Origin: a candidate division TA06 bacterium
GTDB lineage: Bacteria; Hydrothermota; DG-26; E44-bin18; JADFOU01
Reading direction: 5' to 3'
NCBI GenBank assembly: GCA_022562655.1
Contig: JADFOU010000051.1
Coordinates: forward strand, 1-10,126
Length of the DNA stretch: 10,126 nt
Shown: positions 1 to 4,416 of the stretch, piece after piece
Numbering within the stretch: the first letter of the stretch is position 1
Layout of the letters: each line of letters opens with the position of its first letter
Program-made: the position numbers and the translations under genes
Notes under the pieces: model-generated
What the model was told of the DNA's origin: nothing
The model's input: only the letters and a program-made list of their open reading frames with translations
Database searches by the model: none

Positions 1-335
1 AGTGTGCCTACCCATTCAGAAGCGATTACAGAATGTCCATTCCGAAGAATTCGCTTCTCCTTGCCCTGATTCGTTATTGCGGTGATCCCCACGTGGAGGT
101 CTCCTCCCATCCCCTTCCCCACCCCTTTGATTCGAAAAAAATCCTCGCCGAATTGAGTGAGTTCTTCATCTCCTCCTCTAAAGGATTTTGCCATCGCAAG
201 GTAGTAGATCCCTTCCAGGAGGTTTGTCTTTCCGGCTCCATTTCTTCCAAGAAAGAGATTTCCTTTCGGATGGAACTCAAGGGTGAGGTTTGAGAAATTT
301 CTAAAATTTTGGAGTTCTAAACGGTCTAAGCGCAT
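1..335 (-). CDS. recF: RecF, N-terminal part (cut by window edge)
   Basis: RecF is the cytosolic SMC-like ATPase that loads or stabilises RecA at gapped DNA in the RecFOR recombination-repair pathway. Translating the minus strand from the ATG at 335-333 gives 111 open codons to the left edge with no stop. The protein opens MRLDRLELQNFRNF, the standard RecF start, and has a Walker A motif GRNGAGKT at residues 30-37. This is followed by NLLEGIYYLAMAKSFR, which matches the RecF N-terminal ATPase lobe. Family members are about 360 residues, so roughly two thirds lie outside the window. The start is supported by a strong Shine-Dalgarno AAAGGAG a few bases upstream and by a promoter at 364-392. No dnaN precedes it, so recF is promoter-proximal here rather than in the common dnaA-dnaN-recF order. 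Confidence 0.93.
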   Translation of the reverse strand, partial: MRLDRLELQNFRNFSNLTLEFHPKGNLFLGRNGAGKTNLLEGIYYLAMAKSFRGGDEELTQFGEDFFRIKGVGKGMGGDLHVGITAITNQGKEKRILRNGHSVIASEWVGT

Positions 336-346
336 CACACTCCTTT

Positions 347-364
347 TATGAGTTACGACTCATA
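347..364. promoter_or_regulatory. Operator-like palindrome at the recF start site
   Basis: A perfect inverted repeat has 7-base arms TATGAGT and ACTCATA separated by 4 bases. It touches the last base of the -10 box and covers the predicted transcription start of recF. It lies before the Shine-Dalgarno, so it could be a repressor site or a short 5' hairpin. It does not resemble the LexA boxes I know well, so the regulator is unknown. Confidence 0.35.
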
Positions 365-392
365 TGATACTATTTTTCGGGAGATTTATCAA
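364..392 (-). promoter_or_regulatory. Sigma-70-type promoter of recF
   Basis: Read on the minus strand, the -35 box TTGATA (392-387) and the -10 box TATCAT (369-364) are separated by exactly 17 bases. Both match the housekeeping consensus closely. Transcription would start near 357, about 20 bases before the recF start codon, which leaves a short leader containing the ribosome binding site. Confidence 0.7.
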
Positions 393-1072
393 GGGTTTTT
401 TAAGAGAAAAAATTATTTATAAGTATTTATATTACAATAATTTATGTCGACATTTTGACCCTGCTCCGAGCCATTTTTCACGGTTTTTTCTTACTCCTTT
501 TTGAAAGGGAAAATGGGGTGGTGAACCCCGAAGACCGCTTGACAAAAGGAGGGAAAGAAGGTAGTCTGTCCAAGTCAAAAGATCAATGGGGGATGATTTC
601 GTGTCCGATTATCATTCTCCACGGACAAGGTGTTCTGCCAGGCATCTTTGCCCTGCCCGCCTCTTTTTATTAACTTTCACATCATCGCCATGATTCATGC
701 ACGAAGAAAAGTCAAAGGTTGATAAGAGGAGGAATACAAGGCAATCTATTCAGAAGTTTGGCTCGTTGGTTTCTTAGCAGGGGATAGTTGCTGGGTAAAA
801 GAAAATTTGGAAGTGGAAAACAATGAACGAAATTCATCTCCCTCGGGTACGCAAGGATTTAAGCGGTGAGTGTCCGCCGCGACATGATTCGAACTGTTCT
901 CTATGAAAAACGGTGACATCCAGTAAAATGACTCGAGGGGAATCCCCTAAATGAAATTCCGTACCTACGAGTCCAGAAAGATAAGAGAAGCCGTTTACCC
1001 TATGCCGAGAATGGATTGGGATTTTTGAAGTACCCCACATTTAATAGGGTGCCGCATAAATCGGGCAGAAAC

Positions 1073-1106
1073 AAGTAGGGGCCGGTCTATAAACCTGCCC
1101 CTACTT
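1073..1106. repeat. Inverted repeat, REP/MITE-like hairpin
   Basis: The 10-base arms AAGTAGGGGC (1073-1082) and GCCCCTACTT (1097-1106) are perfect inverse complements, and three further pairs form after one mismatch inside. Similar GTAGGGGC...GCCCCTAC palindromes are common as dispersed extragenic elements in many bacteria, so this is probably one copy of a genome-wide family. It lies 58 bases beyond the metallopeptidase stop codon. It could act as a transcript-end hairpin, but no T-run follows on either strand. Confidence 0.6.
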
Positions 1107-1126
1107 CAGTAATCGTTTTGGTTCTA

Positions 1127-1161
1127 ATCCTACCTACTATCTACTGTCTACTACTTACTGC
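1127..1161. repeat. Heptanucleotide tandem repeat (5 units)
   Basis: Five consecutive 7-base units follow the approximate consensus CTACTRY: ATCCTAC, CTACTAT, CTACTGT, CTACTAC, TTACTGC. The tract ends two bases before the stop codon of the metallopeptidase gene. It resembles the short tandemly repeated repetitive (STRR) heptamers described from cyanobacteria and seen elsewhere. Confidence 0.6.
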
Positions 1162-1163
1162 AT

Positions 1164-1889
1164 TTAGAATGGTAGATAATTCCTCAACAACCCTTCCACT
1201 TTTTGAAAATCCCCAATATACTTTGCCATCTCCCTTTTAAACCCATTCGAATGATTGAAATATTTCGTGTGGAGGAGTTCGTGGAGAACGACATACTTCC
1301 TGAGTCGTTCTGGAAGGCAGATAAGTCTCCAATTGAAGAGTAGGTCCCCCTTTTTTGTGCAGTATCCCCAATTTTTCATCTCCTTCACTTCAATTTTGTG
1401 TATCTTTTCCTTCCGCTTTCCGAATTCCGACCTCCACATTCCACTGATTCGAACCCATCTCTTTGCGTCTCTGTTGACATGCCGAAGGGTCTGGCGGGTG
1501 ATGAAATTCTTCAAAATTTCATCTCTTTTTTTCTTGGAATTCTCGTAGACAAAAACTACATTTTTATAAAGTCTGAAACCTTTCCGGCCTCTTCCATTCC
1601 GCATTCCGCCTCCCGCACTTCGTACTCGAATGCCTTTAACTTTAAGGGGTTCTCCTTTAAATAGAATCGTGTTCCCAGTGAAAAGCCTCTTCATCTTGGA
1701 CATCTCTTCAACCTTTTGCTCAATCCATGGGAGATTTGACTTGAGAAAACGGCTCACAGAAATCTTCTCTCTCTGAGGAAGGACGATTTCTAACCTGAGA
1801 TCCGACCCTATCTTCATGTAGATATGCTGGATCTCCTTTCGCTGAACCGTGAACGGTATTCTTCTTCCGTTTATCTTGAGAGAGGACAT
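1164..1889 (-). CDS. YgjP/DUF45-type zinc metallopeptidase
   Basis: This is a predicted cytosolic zinc-dependent peptidase of the YgjP-like (DUF45, often labelled M48-family) group, related in fold to SprT/WSS1 proteins; the substrate is unknown. The C-terminal part holds the zinc site HELLH (H203, E204, H207) with a third ligand H213 in FNHSNGF, after the family block NWGYCTKKGDLLFNWRL at about 173-189. The N-terminal half (ISVSRFLKSNLPWIEQKV) matches the usual family helix. The length of 241 residues is normal. Two segments look like repeat-derived insertions: residues about 90-98, encoded by four heptanucleotides, and about 153-157, which shares a 15-base sequence with the insert in the UbiA gene. 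The family's usual RWGSC motif reads NWGYC here. The Shine-Dalgarno is weak (AAAGGT). A possible promoter is at 2002-2030. The gene stands alone. Confidence 0.88.
   Translation of the reverse strand: MSSLKINGRRIPFTVQRKEIQHIYMKIGSDLRLEIVLPQREKISVSRFLKSNLPWIEQKVEEMSKMKRLFTGNTILFKGEPLKVKGIRVRSAGGGMRNGRGRKGFRLYKNVVFVYENSKKKRDEILKNFITRQTLRHVNRDAKRWVRISGMWRSEFGKRKEKIHKIEVKEMKNWGYCTKKGDLLFNWRLICLPERLRKYVVLHELLHTKYFNHSNGFKREMAKYIGDFQKVEGLLRNYLPF
1418..1432. repeat. 15-bp sequence shared with the UbiA-gene insert
   Basis: The sequence TTCCGAATTCCGACC occurs here and again at 7216-7230, identical over 15 bases. Here it encodes about residues 153-157 of the metallopeptidase, in a stretch longer than I expect for the family. 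It contains two ATTCCGA-like heptads. It looks like a remnant of the dispersed heptanucleotide repeat within coding DNA. Confidence 0.6.
1595..1622. repeat. Heptanucleotide repeat inside the metallopeptidase gene (4 units)
   Basis: Four adjacent units, CATTCCG, CATTCCG, CCTCCCG and CACTTCG, fall in the coding sequence and encode about residues 90-98, a Gly/Arg-rich loop (RSAGGGMRN). The unit resembles ATTCCGA at 7215-7228. The encoded loop lies between the N-terminal strands and the catalytic domain, where the family tolerates variable hairpins. Confidence 0.6.
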
Positions 1890-1953
1890 CTTTTCAACCT
1901 TTCAAATTCAAGGTAGGGGTTGTTTTTTTATCTCTACTTATTTCTCTTGATCT

Positions 1954-1974
1954 TTTCCTATTTCCTATTACTTC
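1954..1974. repeat. Short heptanucleotide repeat
   Basis: Two exact TTTCCTA units (1954-1967) and a degenerate third (TTACTTC) are followed by pyrimidine-rich sequence to about 1995. The tract lies in the 5' leader region of the metallopeptidase gene and has the same 7-base period as the other tracts in the window. Confidence 0.45.
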
Positions 1975-2001
1975 CTGCCACTGCTTCTGCCTCTTGTCTT
2001 T

Positions 2002-2030
2002 ACTATATAGACAGCTTTCCCGCCCCCCAA
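2002..2030 (-). promoter_or_regulatory. Possible sigma-70 promoter of the metallopeptidase gene
   Basis: On the minus strand, TTGGGG (2030-2025) and TATAGT (2007-2002) are spaced 17 bases apart. The -10 box matches the consensus at five of six positions and the -35 box at only three. The predicted start is about 105 bases before the metallopeptidase ATG. Tentative. Confidence 0.3.
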
Positions 2031-2188
2031 GTTCCCCCGGAAATTGACTGAGATACGCTTCAAATCATTTCCTCTAAACGGACATTTAATTTGAGGGAAT
2101 GGGAAAGATGTGCCTTCTATTCAAAAAGAAGAGACCTTCACGTTGAGGTCGGCAAACAGAAAGGTGGAGCCCCATCACCCTAATCCAA

Positions 2189-2261
2189 TGAGATTGCTTC
2201 GCCCAGGGCGGGTACAGGCTATAGATTACCCATAGGGTTCAGAACAAGCCTCACAATGACA
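2189..2261. repeat. Dispersed extragenic palindromic repeat
   Basis: The element begins TGAGATTGCTTCGCCC and ends CCTCACAATGACA. Read in reverse it has the familiar form TGTCATTGTGAGG...GCGAAGCAATCTCA. This TGTCATTGCGAG...GAAGCAATCTCA arrangement is a widely dispersed intergenic repeat in many bacterial genomes. The middle part (TACCCATAGGGTTCAGAACA) is local filler. It has no coding capacity and is probably a non-autonomous mobile or REP-like element. Confidence 0.6.
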
Positions 2262-2294
2262 GAAAAATGAGCAAAGGATCTATACAAATTGCAA

Positions 2295-2318
2295 AGTTTC
2301 GATTCAAATAATGAAACT
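2295..2318. promoter_or_regulatory. Possible upstream activator site for the sigma-54 promoter
   Basis: The inverted repeat AGTTTC, 12 bases, GAAACT is centred about 113 bases before the predicted transcription start of the sigma-54 promoter. Sigma-54 promoters need an enhancer-binding activator, which commonly binds palindromes 80-150 bases upstream, so the position fits. The arms are short and no activator gene is present in the window. Confidence 0.3.
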
Positions 2319-2392
2319 GACGGGTGGTTTTCAAATTGGCTAACCCCATATAACTATTTTAAAATTATAATCTTACTTGTAAAGGGGAGTTT

Positions 2393-2410
2393 TTGGCATG
2401 GATTTTGCTT
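2393..2410 (+). promoter_or_regulatory. Sigma-54 (-24/-12) promoter
   Basis: The sequence TTGGCATGGATTTTGCTT matches the sigma-54 consensus TGGCAC-N5-TTGCW with the obligatory GG (2395-2396) and GC (2407-2408) separated by exactly 10 bases. Transcription would begin near 2420, giving a leader of about 140 bases before the secreted-protein gene at 2559. The matching sigma factor, RpoN, is encoded at 7886-9265. Confidence 0.75.
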
Positions 2411-2480
2411 ATCTTTTGAAGTAAGCCTGGTCATCCAAAAAAGTCAGAGTTGAAAAGAGGATCTGAAGGTAGACTTTGAG

Positions 2481-2499
2481 GGCACCCTGGGTGGGTGCC
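2481..2499 (+). promoter_or_regulatory. Leader hairpin
   Basis: Perfect 7-base arms GGCACCC (2481-2487) and GGGTGCC (2493-2499) with a 5-base loop lie in the untranslated leader between the sigma-54 promoter and the start codon. There is no T-run, so it is not an intrinsic terminator. It may stabilise the mRNA or be part of an unrecognised leader structure. Confidence 0.4.
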
Positions 2500-2558
2500 A
2501 GAAGATTTCAGATTTGGAATCTCACATTAAATCTTATAGATATAGGGGGTGAGAGAGA

Positions 2559-2883
2559 ATGAGAAAGCGACTCCTACTCTTGTTCCTGGTCTTTTTGCTG
2601 GGTGTAGGTTCTTCAATTGGGAAACCACCTCGTTCTGATCGTCCTGTCGCCAGAGAGGATAAGAGCGAGACGAAAGAGCATAATCATCGCAACAAATAAA
2701 CACCATCGGAATCATCGCCACACTCGAAGACATCATCGTCAGCACCACAAGCGCCATCGAAATCGCCATCGCATACACCATGGACGCCACCATCGCCGTC
2801 ATCATCAAAGACACCACAGAGTAAATGACAGCAAACAGAAAGAGATCAAACAGAACGATAGCAAACAGATCGAAAGCAAGTAG
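2559..2883 (+). CDS. Secreted His/Arg-rich protein, split by a +1 frameshift
   Basis: The ATG at 2559 follows a strong Shine-Dalgarno (GGGGGTGAG, 2545-2553) and encodes a clear Sec signal peptide: basic MRKR, a hydrophobic core LLLLFLVFLLGVG, then SSIG. This frame ends after 46 codons at TAA 2697-2699, just as the peptide becomes basic and His-containing (KEHNHRNK). Shifting +1 at this stop opens 61 more codons (2698-2880, stop TAG 2881-2883). The first 40 after the initial Lys contain 18 His and 14 Arg in HH/RR runs, followed by a Lys/Asn/Gln tail with two NDSKQ units. Within the His/Arg part, both His codons and five different Arg codons alternate, which suggests selection on the protein in that frame. 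The composite would be 107 residues and exported. Metal or polyanion binding is plausible from composition, but I recognise no family. The break may be a real mutation, an assembly error or recoding; AAA-TAA-A is not a known slippery site. If the break is real, the product is a 46-residue peptide. Control is by the sigma-54 promoter at 2393. Confidence 0.5.
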
Positions 2884-2932
2884 AACGACAAAGCCAGCCT
2901 GTCCTACATCCGTGACTTCGGATAAGGTTCCC

Positions 2933-2987
2933 AGAGGCCCGAATCGACCGGTAAATTAAATCCATCGATTCGAGCCTCTTGTATTTT
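2933..2987 (+). terminator. Intrinsic terminator-like hairpin after the secreted-protein gene
   Basis: The arms 2933-2947 (AGAGGCCCGAATCGA) and 2965-2979 (TCGATTCGAGCCTCT) pair over 15 positions with one mismatch, around a 17-base AT-rich loop. TGTATTTT follows on the plus strand. The hairpin lies between convergent genes, 50 bases after the rightward gene's final stop and 37 bases beyond the leftward flippase gene's stop. The T-tract favours use in the rightward direction. Confidence 0.5.
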
Positions 2988-3015
2988 CATGAAGAAATGA
3001 GAGGCGGCCCAACAG

Positions 3016-3942
3016 TTATTCAACCTGAAAGGAAGGGAGGAGGCGTTTTCGATAAATCAGAAAGACACCTCCTCCGATGAGAACGGCAAACCAGAGGGTT
3101 GCCAATCTTACAAGTAGGGCGGACCCTACTGCGAGGGGTTTGGGAATGTCCCTCAAGAGGAGGAGACCGAAAAGACTTGCCTCCGTCGCCCCGAGTCCTC
3201 CCGGGAGAAAGGTTACGGCACCGGCAAGGGTGGAGAGGGAATAGGTAAAGGTGGCGTAGAGGAGGGTCTCTGAGATCTCAAAACCTTTCAAGATAAGATA
3301 AAAGGCGAAACATTCGGAAAACCAGGCGAGGAGGGTGAGGAGAAGCATGGGGAAGAAATTTCGGAGGGAGAGGAGGAGTCCTCCGCTCTCGGTGAAGACC
3401 ATAAGCCATTCCTTTACCCGCTTCGGTGCGGGGATCCTTGAGAGAAGGTGTGGACCTTTAAGAAAGAGGAGAAGGAGGAAAATGGAGGTTCCTATGGAGA
3501 GTAGGAAGATGGGGAATCCCCCTTGGAAGGCCTGAAGACCGAAGGATAGGAGGAGGGCGACCCCCAGCACATCCAAAAGTCTCTCAGAGAAGAGTATCGG
3601 GAGAGAATTGACGATGGGGGTCTCTGAGCTCGTCTTTAATAGTAGAGATTTGATTCCCTCCCCCGCTTTACCCGGAGTGATGGAGAGGGCTAATCCTGTG
3701 AAGAAGATGGCAAAACTCCTTCTCTTATCGATAGTGATTTTCAAGCAGTGGAGGTAATACTCCCATCGGAGAAATCGAAGGAGGTAATTAAGGAGAGCCA
3801 AGAGTAAGGCAAGGATGAAGAAAGTCCAGTGAAATCCTGCGAGGGAATCTTTCAGATGACGAAGGTCCATCAGGAGGAGGAGACCGAGGAAGACGCTGAA
3901 GCCGAAAAAGAGGGAGAAGAGGAAAATCTTAGTGTATCTCAA
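3016..3942 (-). CDS. Flippase-like integral membrane protein (LPG synthase TM family, UPF0104)
   Basis: This is a 308-residue polytopic inner-membrane protein of the lysylphosphatidylglycerol-synthase transmembrane family, the domain that in MprF moves aminoacylated lipids across the membrane. Stand-alone members are often found beside glycosyltransferases and are presumed lipid or lipid-sugar transporters. Family marks are NYLLRFLRWEYYL (52-64), TPGKAGEGIKSLLL (89-102), SERLLDVLG (119-127) and the diagnostic FLPGGLGATEASL (245-257). Hydrophobic segments are visible at about 5-25, 40-57, 78-88, 125-163, 196-219, 228-245 and 270-296. The MprF lysyltransferase domain is absent. The start MRYTK has only a weak ribosome site (CTTGAG). 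The gene is on the same strand as the envelope cluster, 127 bases after the small exported protein. Function on a polyprenyl- or phospholipid-linked substrate is inference. Confidence 0.88.
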   Translation of the reverse strand: MRYTKIFLFSLFFGFSVFLGLLLLMDLRHLKDSLAGFHWTFFILALLLALLNYLLRFLRWEYYLHCLKITIDKRRSFAIFFTGLALSITPGKAGEGIKSLLLKTSSETPIVNSLPILFSERLLDVLGVALLLSFGLQAFQGGFPIFLLSIGTSIFLLLLFLKGPHLLSRIPAPKRVKEWLMVFTESGGLLLSLRNFFPMLLLTLLAWFSECFAFYLILKGFEISETLLYATFTYSLSTLAGAVTFLPGGLGATEASLFGLLLLRDIPKPLAVGSALLVRLATLWFAVLIGGGVFLIYRKRLLPSFQVE

Positions 3943-4025
3943 GTTCGGATTTTTGCTTTTAGGTAAAATATTTCAATCGAACTCAGAAATTTGTCTCGCA
4001 CCCTCGCCTGGTCCAGCTTTTGTAG

Positions 4026-4057
4026 AAAAACGAAAAGAGAGGATACGCTATATCTCT
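4026..4057 (-). terminator. Possible weak terminator after the small exported protein
   Basis: On the minus strand, an AT-rich stem (AGAGATA pairing with TATCCTCT, one bulge, 5-base loop) is followed by TTTTCGTTTTT. It lies 13 bases past the small gene's stop codon at 4070-4072. The stem is short, so partial readthrough into the flippase gene is likely. Confidence 0.3.
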
Positions 4058-4069
4058 ATAAATATGAGA

Positions 4070-4285
4070 TCAGACCCAAGTTTGTGTTCTCATCTGTATA
4101 GAGTCCAAGTGAGGTTTCTTTCTTGTCTTCGATTCTTTCTCTATGGCATCGAACCATAGATCTCCTGGACGATATTCACTTCGGTTCGAACTTCTCTCGA
4201 TGAGAGTATTCCAAGTTGTTCCGATTCCGATGTAGGAAAGAAGCGAAATCAGCATGGTAAGAAGTATTTTAGTTCGTTTATTCAT
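4070..4285 (-). CDS. Small exported or membrane-anchored hypothetical protein (71 aa)
   Basis: I do not recognise this protein. The ATG at 4285 follows a good Shine-Dalgarno (AGGGGG, 4296-4291) at proper spacing. Residues 1-25 form a signal peptide or membrane anchor (MNKRTK, then ILLTMLISLLSYIGIG). The remaining 46 residues are polar and charged (RSEYRPGDLWFDAIEKES), with no cysteines and no obvious motif, so an exported location is likely. It sits between the DUF362 gene (131 bases upstream) and the flippase gene on the same strand. The supporting evidence is the ribosome site plus the hydrophobic N-terminus; a chance frame is still possible. Confidence 0.5.
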   Translation of the reverse strand: MNKRTKILLTMLISLLSYIGIGTTWNTLIERSSNRSEYRPGDLWFDAIEKESKTRKKPHLDSIQMRTQTWV

Positions 4286-4416
4286 AGCAGCCCCCTGATT
4301 TGTAAATCATGATGCATTTTTGCTTAACCCTTTATTTAATATTTCCATTTCCAGTAGGAATTTCAAGGAATCATGAGAATAAATCTCCAAATATAGCAAT
4401 CTCTTATCAGGAATCT

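Larger units (their letters stand above)
336..1163. other. Gene-free stretch between recF and the metallopeptidase gene
   Basis: About 830 bases hold no open frame I can support. The frames at 455-673 (+) and 834-1040 (-) lack a ribosome binding site, recognisable motifs or a coherent composition. The stretch contains the recF promoter, a weak promoter-like pair at 539-567 (+) followed by small hairpins, a 5-base-arm hairpin at 936-948 (AGGGG/CCCCT), a longer inverted repeat at 1073-1106 and a heptanucleotide tract at 1127-1161. A frame at about 731-866 (+) stays open for some 40 codons without an ATG. It could be gene debris, but I recognise no family. Confidence 0.55.
1890..2558. other. Gene-free divergent intergenic region
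   Basis: About 670 bases separate the leftward metallopeptidase gene from the rightward secreted-protein gene. I see no open frame worth calling. From left to right it holds a heptad tract (1954-1974), a possible leftward promoter (2002-2030), a dispersed palindromic repeat (2189-2261), a 6-base-arm palindrome (2295-2318), a sigma-54 promoter (2393-2410) and a leader hairpin (2481-2499). Confidence 0.6.

Noticed and set aside
455..673. Plus-strand open frame of 72 codons
   Set aside because: No ribosome binding site, no recognised motif and mixed composition; it lies in a gene-free stretch with other chance frames.
880..905. GATTCGAAC resembling a tRNA T-loop
   Set aside because: No acceptor or anticodon stem can be built around it on either strand.
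834..1040. Minus-strand open frame of 68 codons (MWGTSKIP...)
   Set aside because: No ribosome site or promoter, no family recognised, and it runs across a small palindrome; kept only as part of the gene-free stretch.
1434..1622. Repeated short units that might be a CRISPR array
   Set aside because: The units are 7 bases long and contiguous, without spacers; no repeat of 23-37 bases and no cas genes are present.
2395..2560. Leader of the secreted-protein gene as a known riboswitch
   Set aside because: Only one simple 7-base-pair hairpin is evident; no conserved core of a riboswitch class I know is visible.
2527..2817. Minus-strand open frame opposite the His/Arg-rich gene
   Set aside because: Its Met/Val/Ala-rich sequence is the antisense of the His/Arg codon repeat. 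The plus strand has the promoter, ribosome site and signal peptide.
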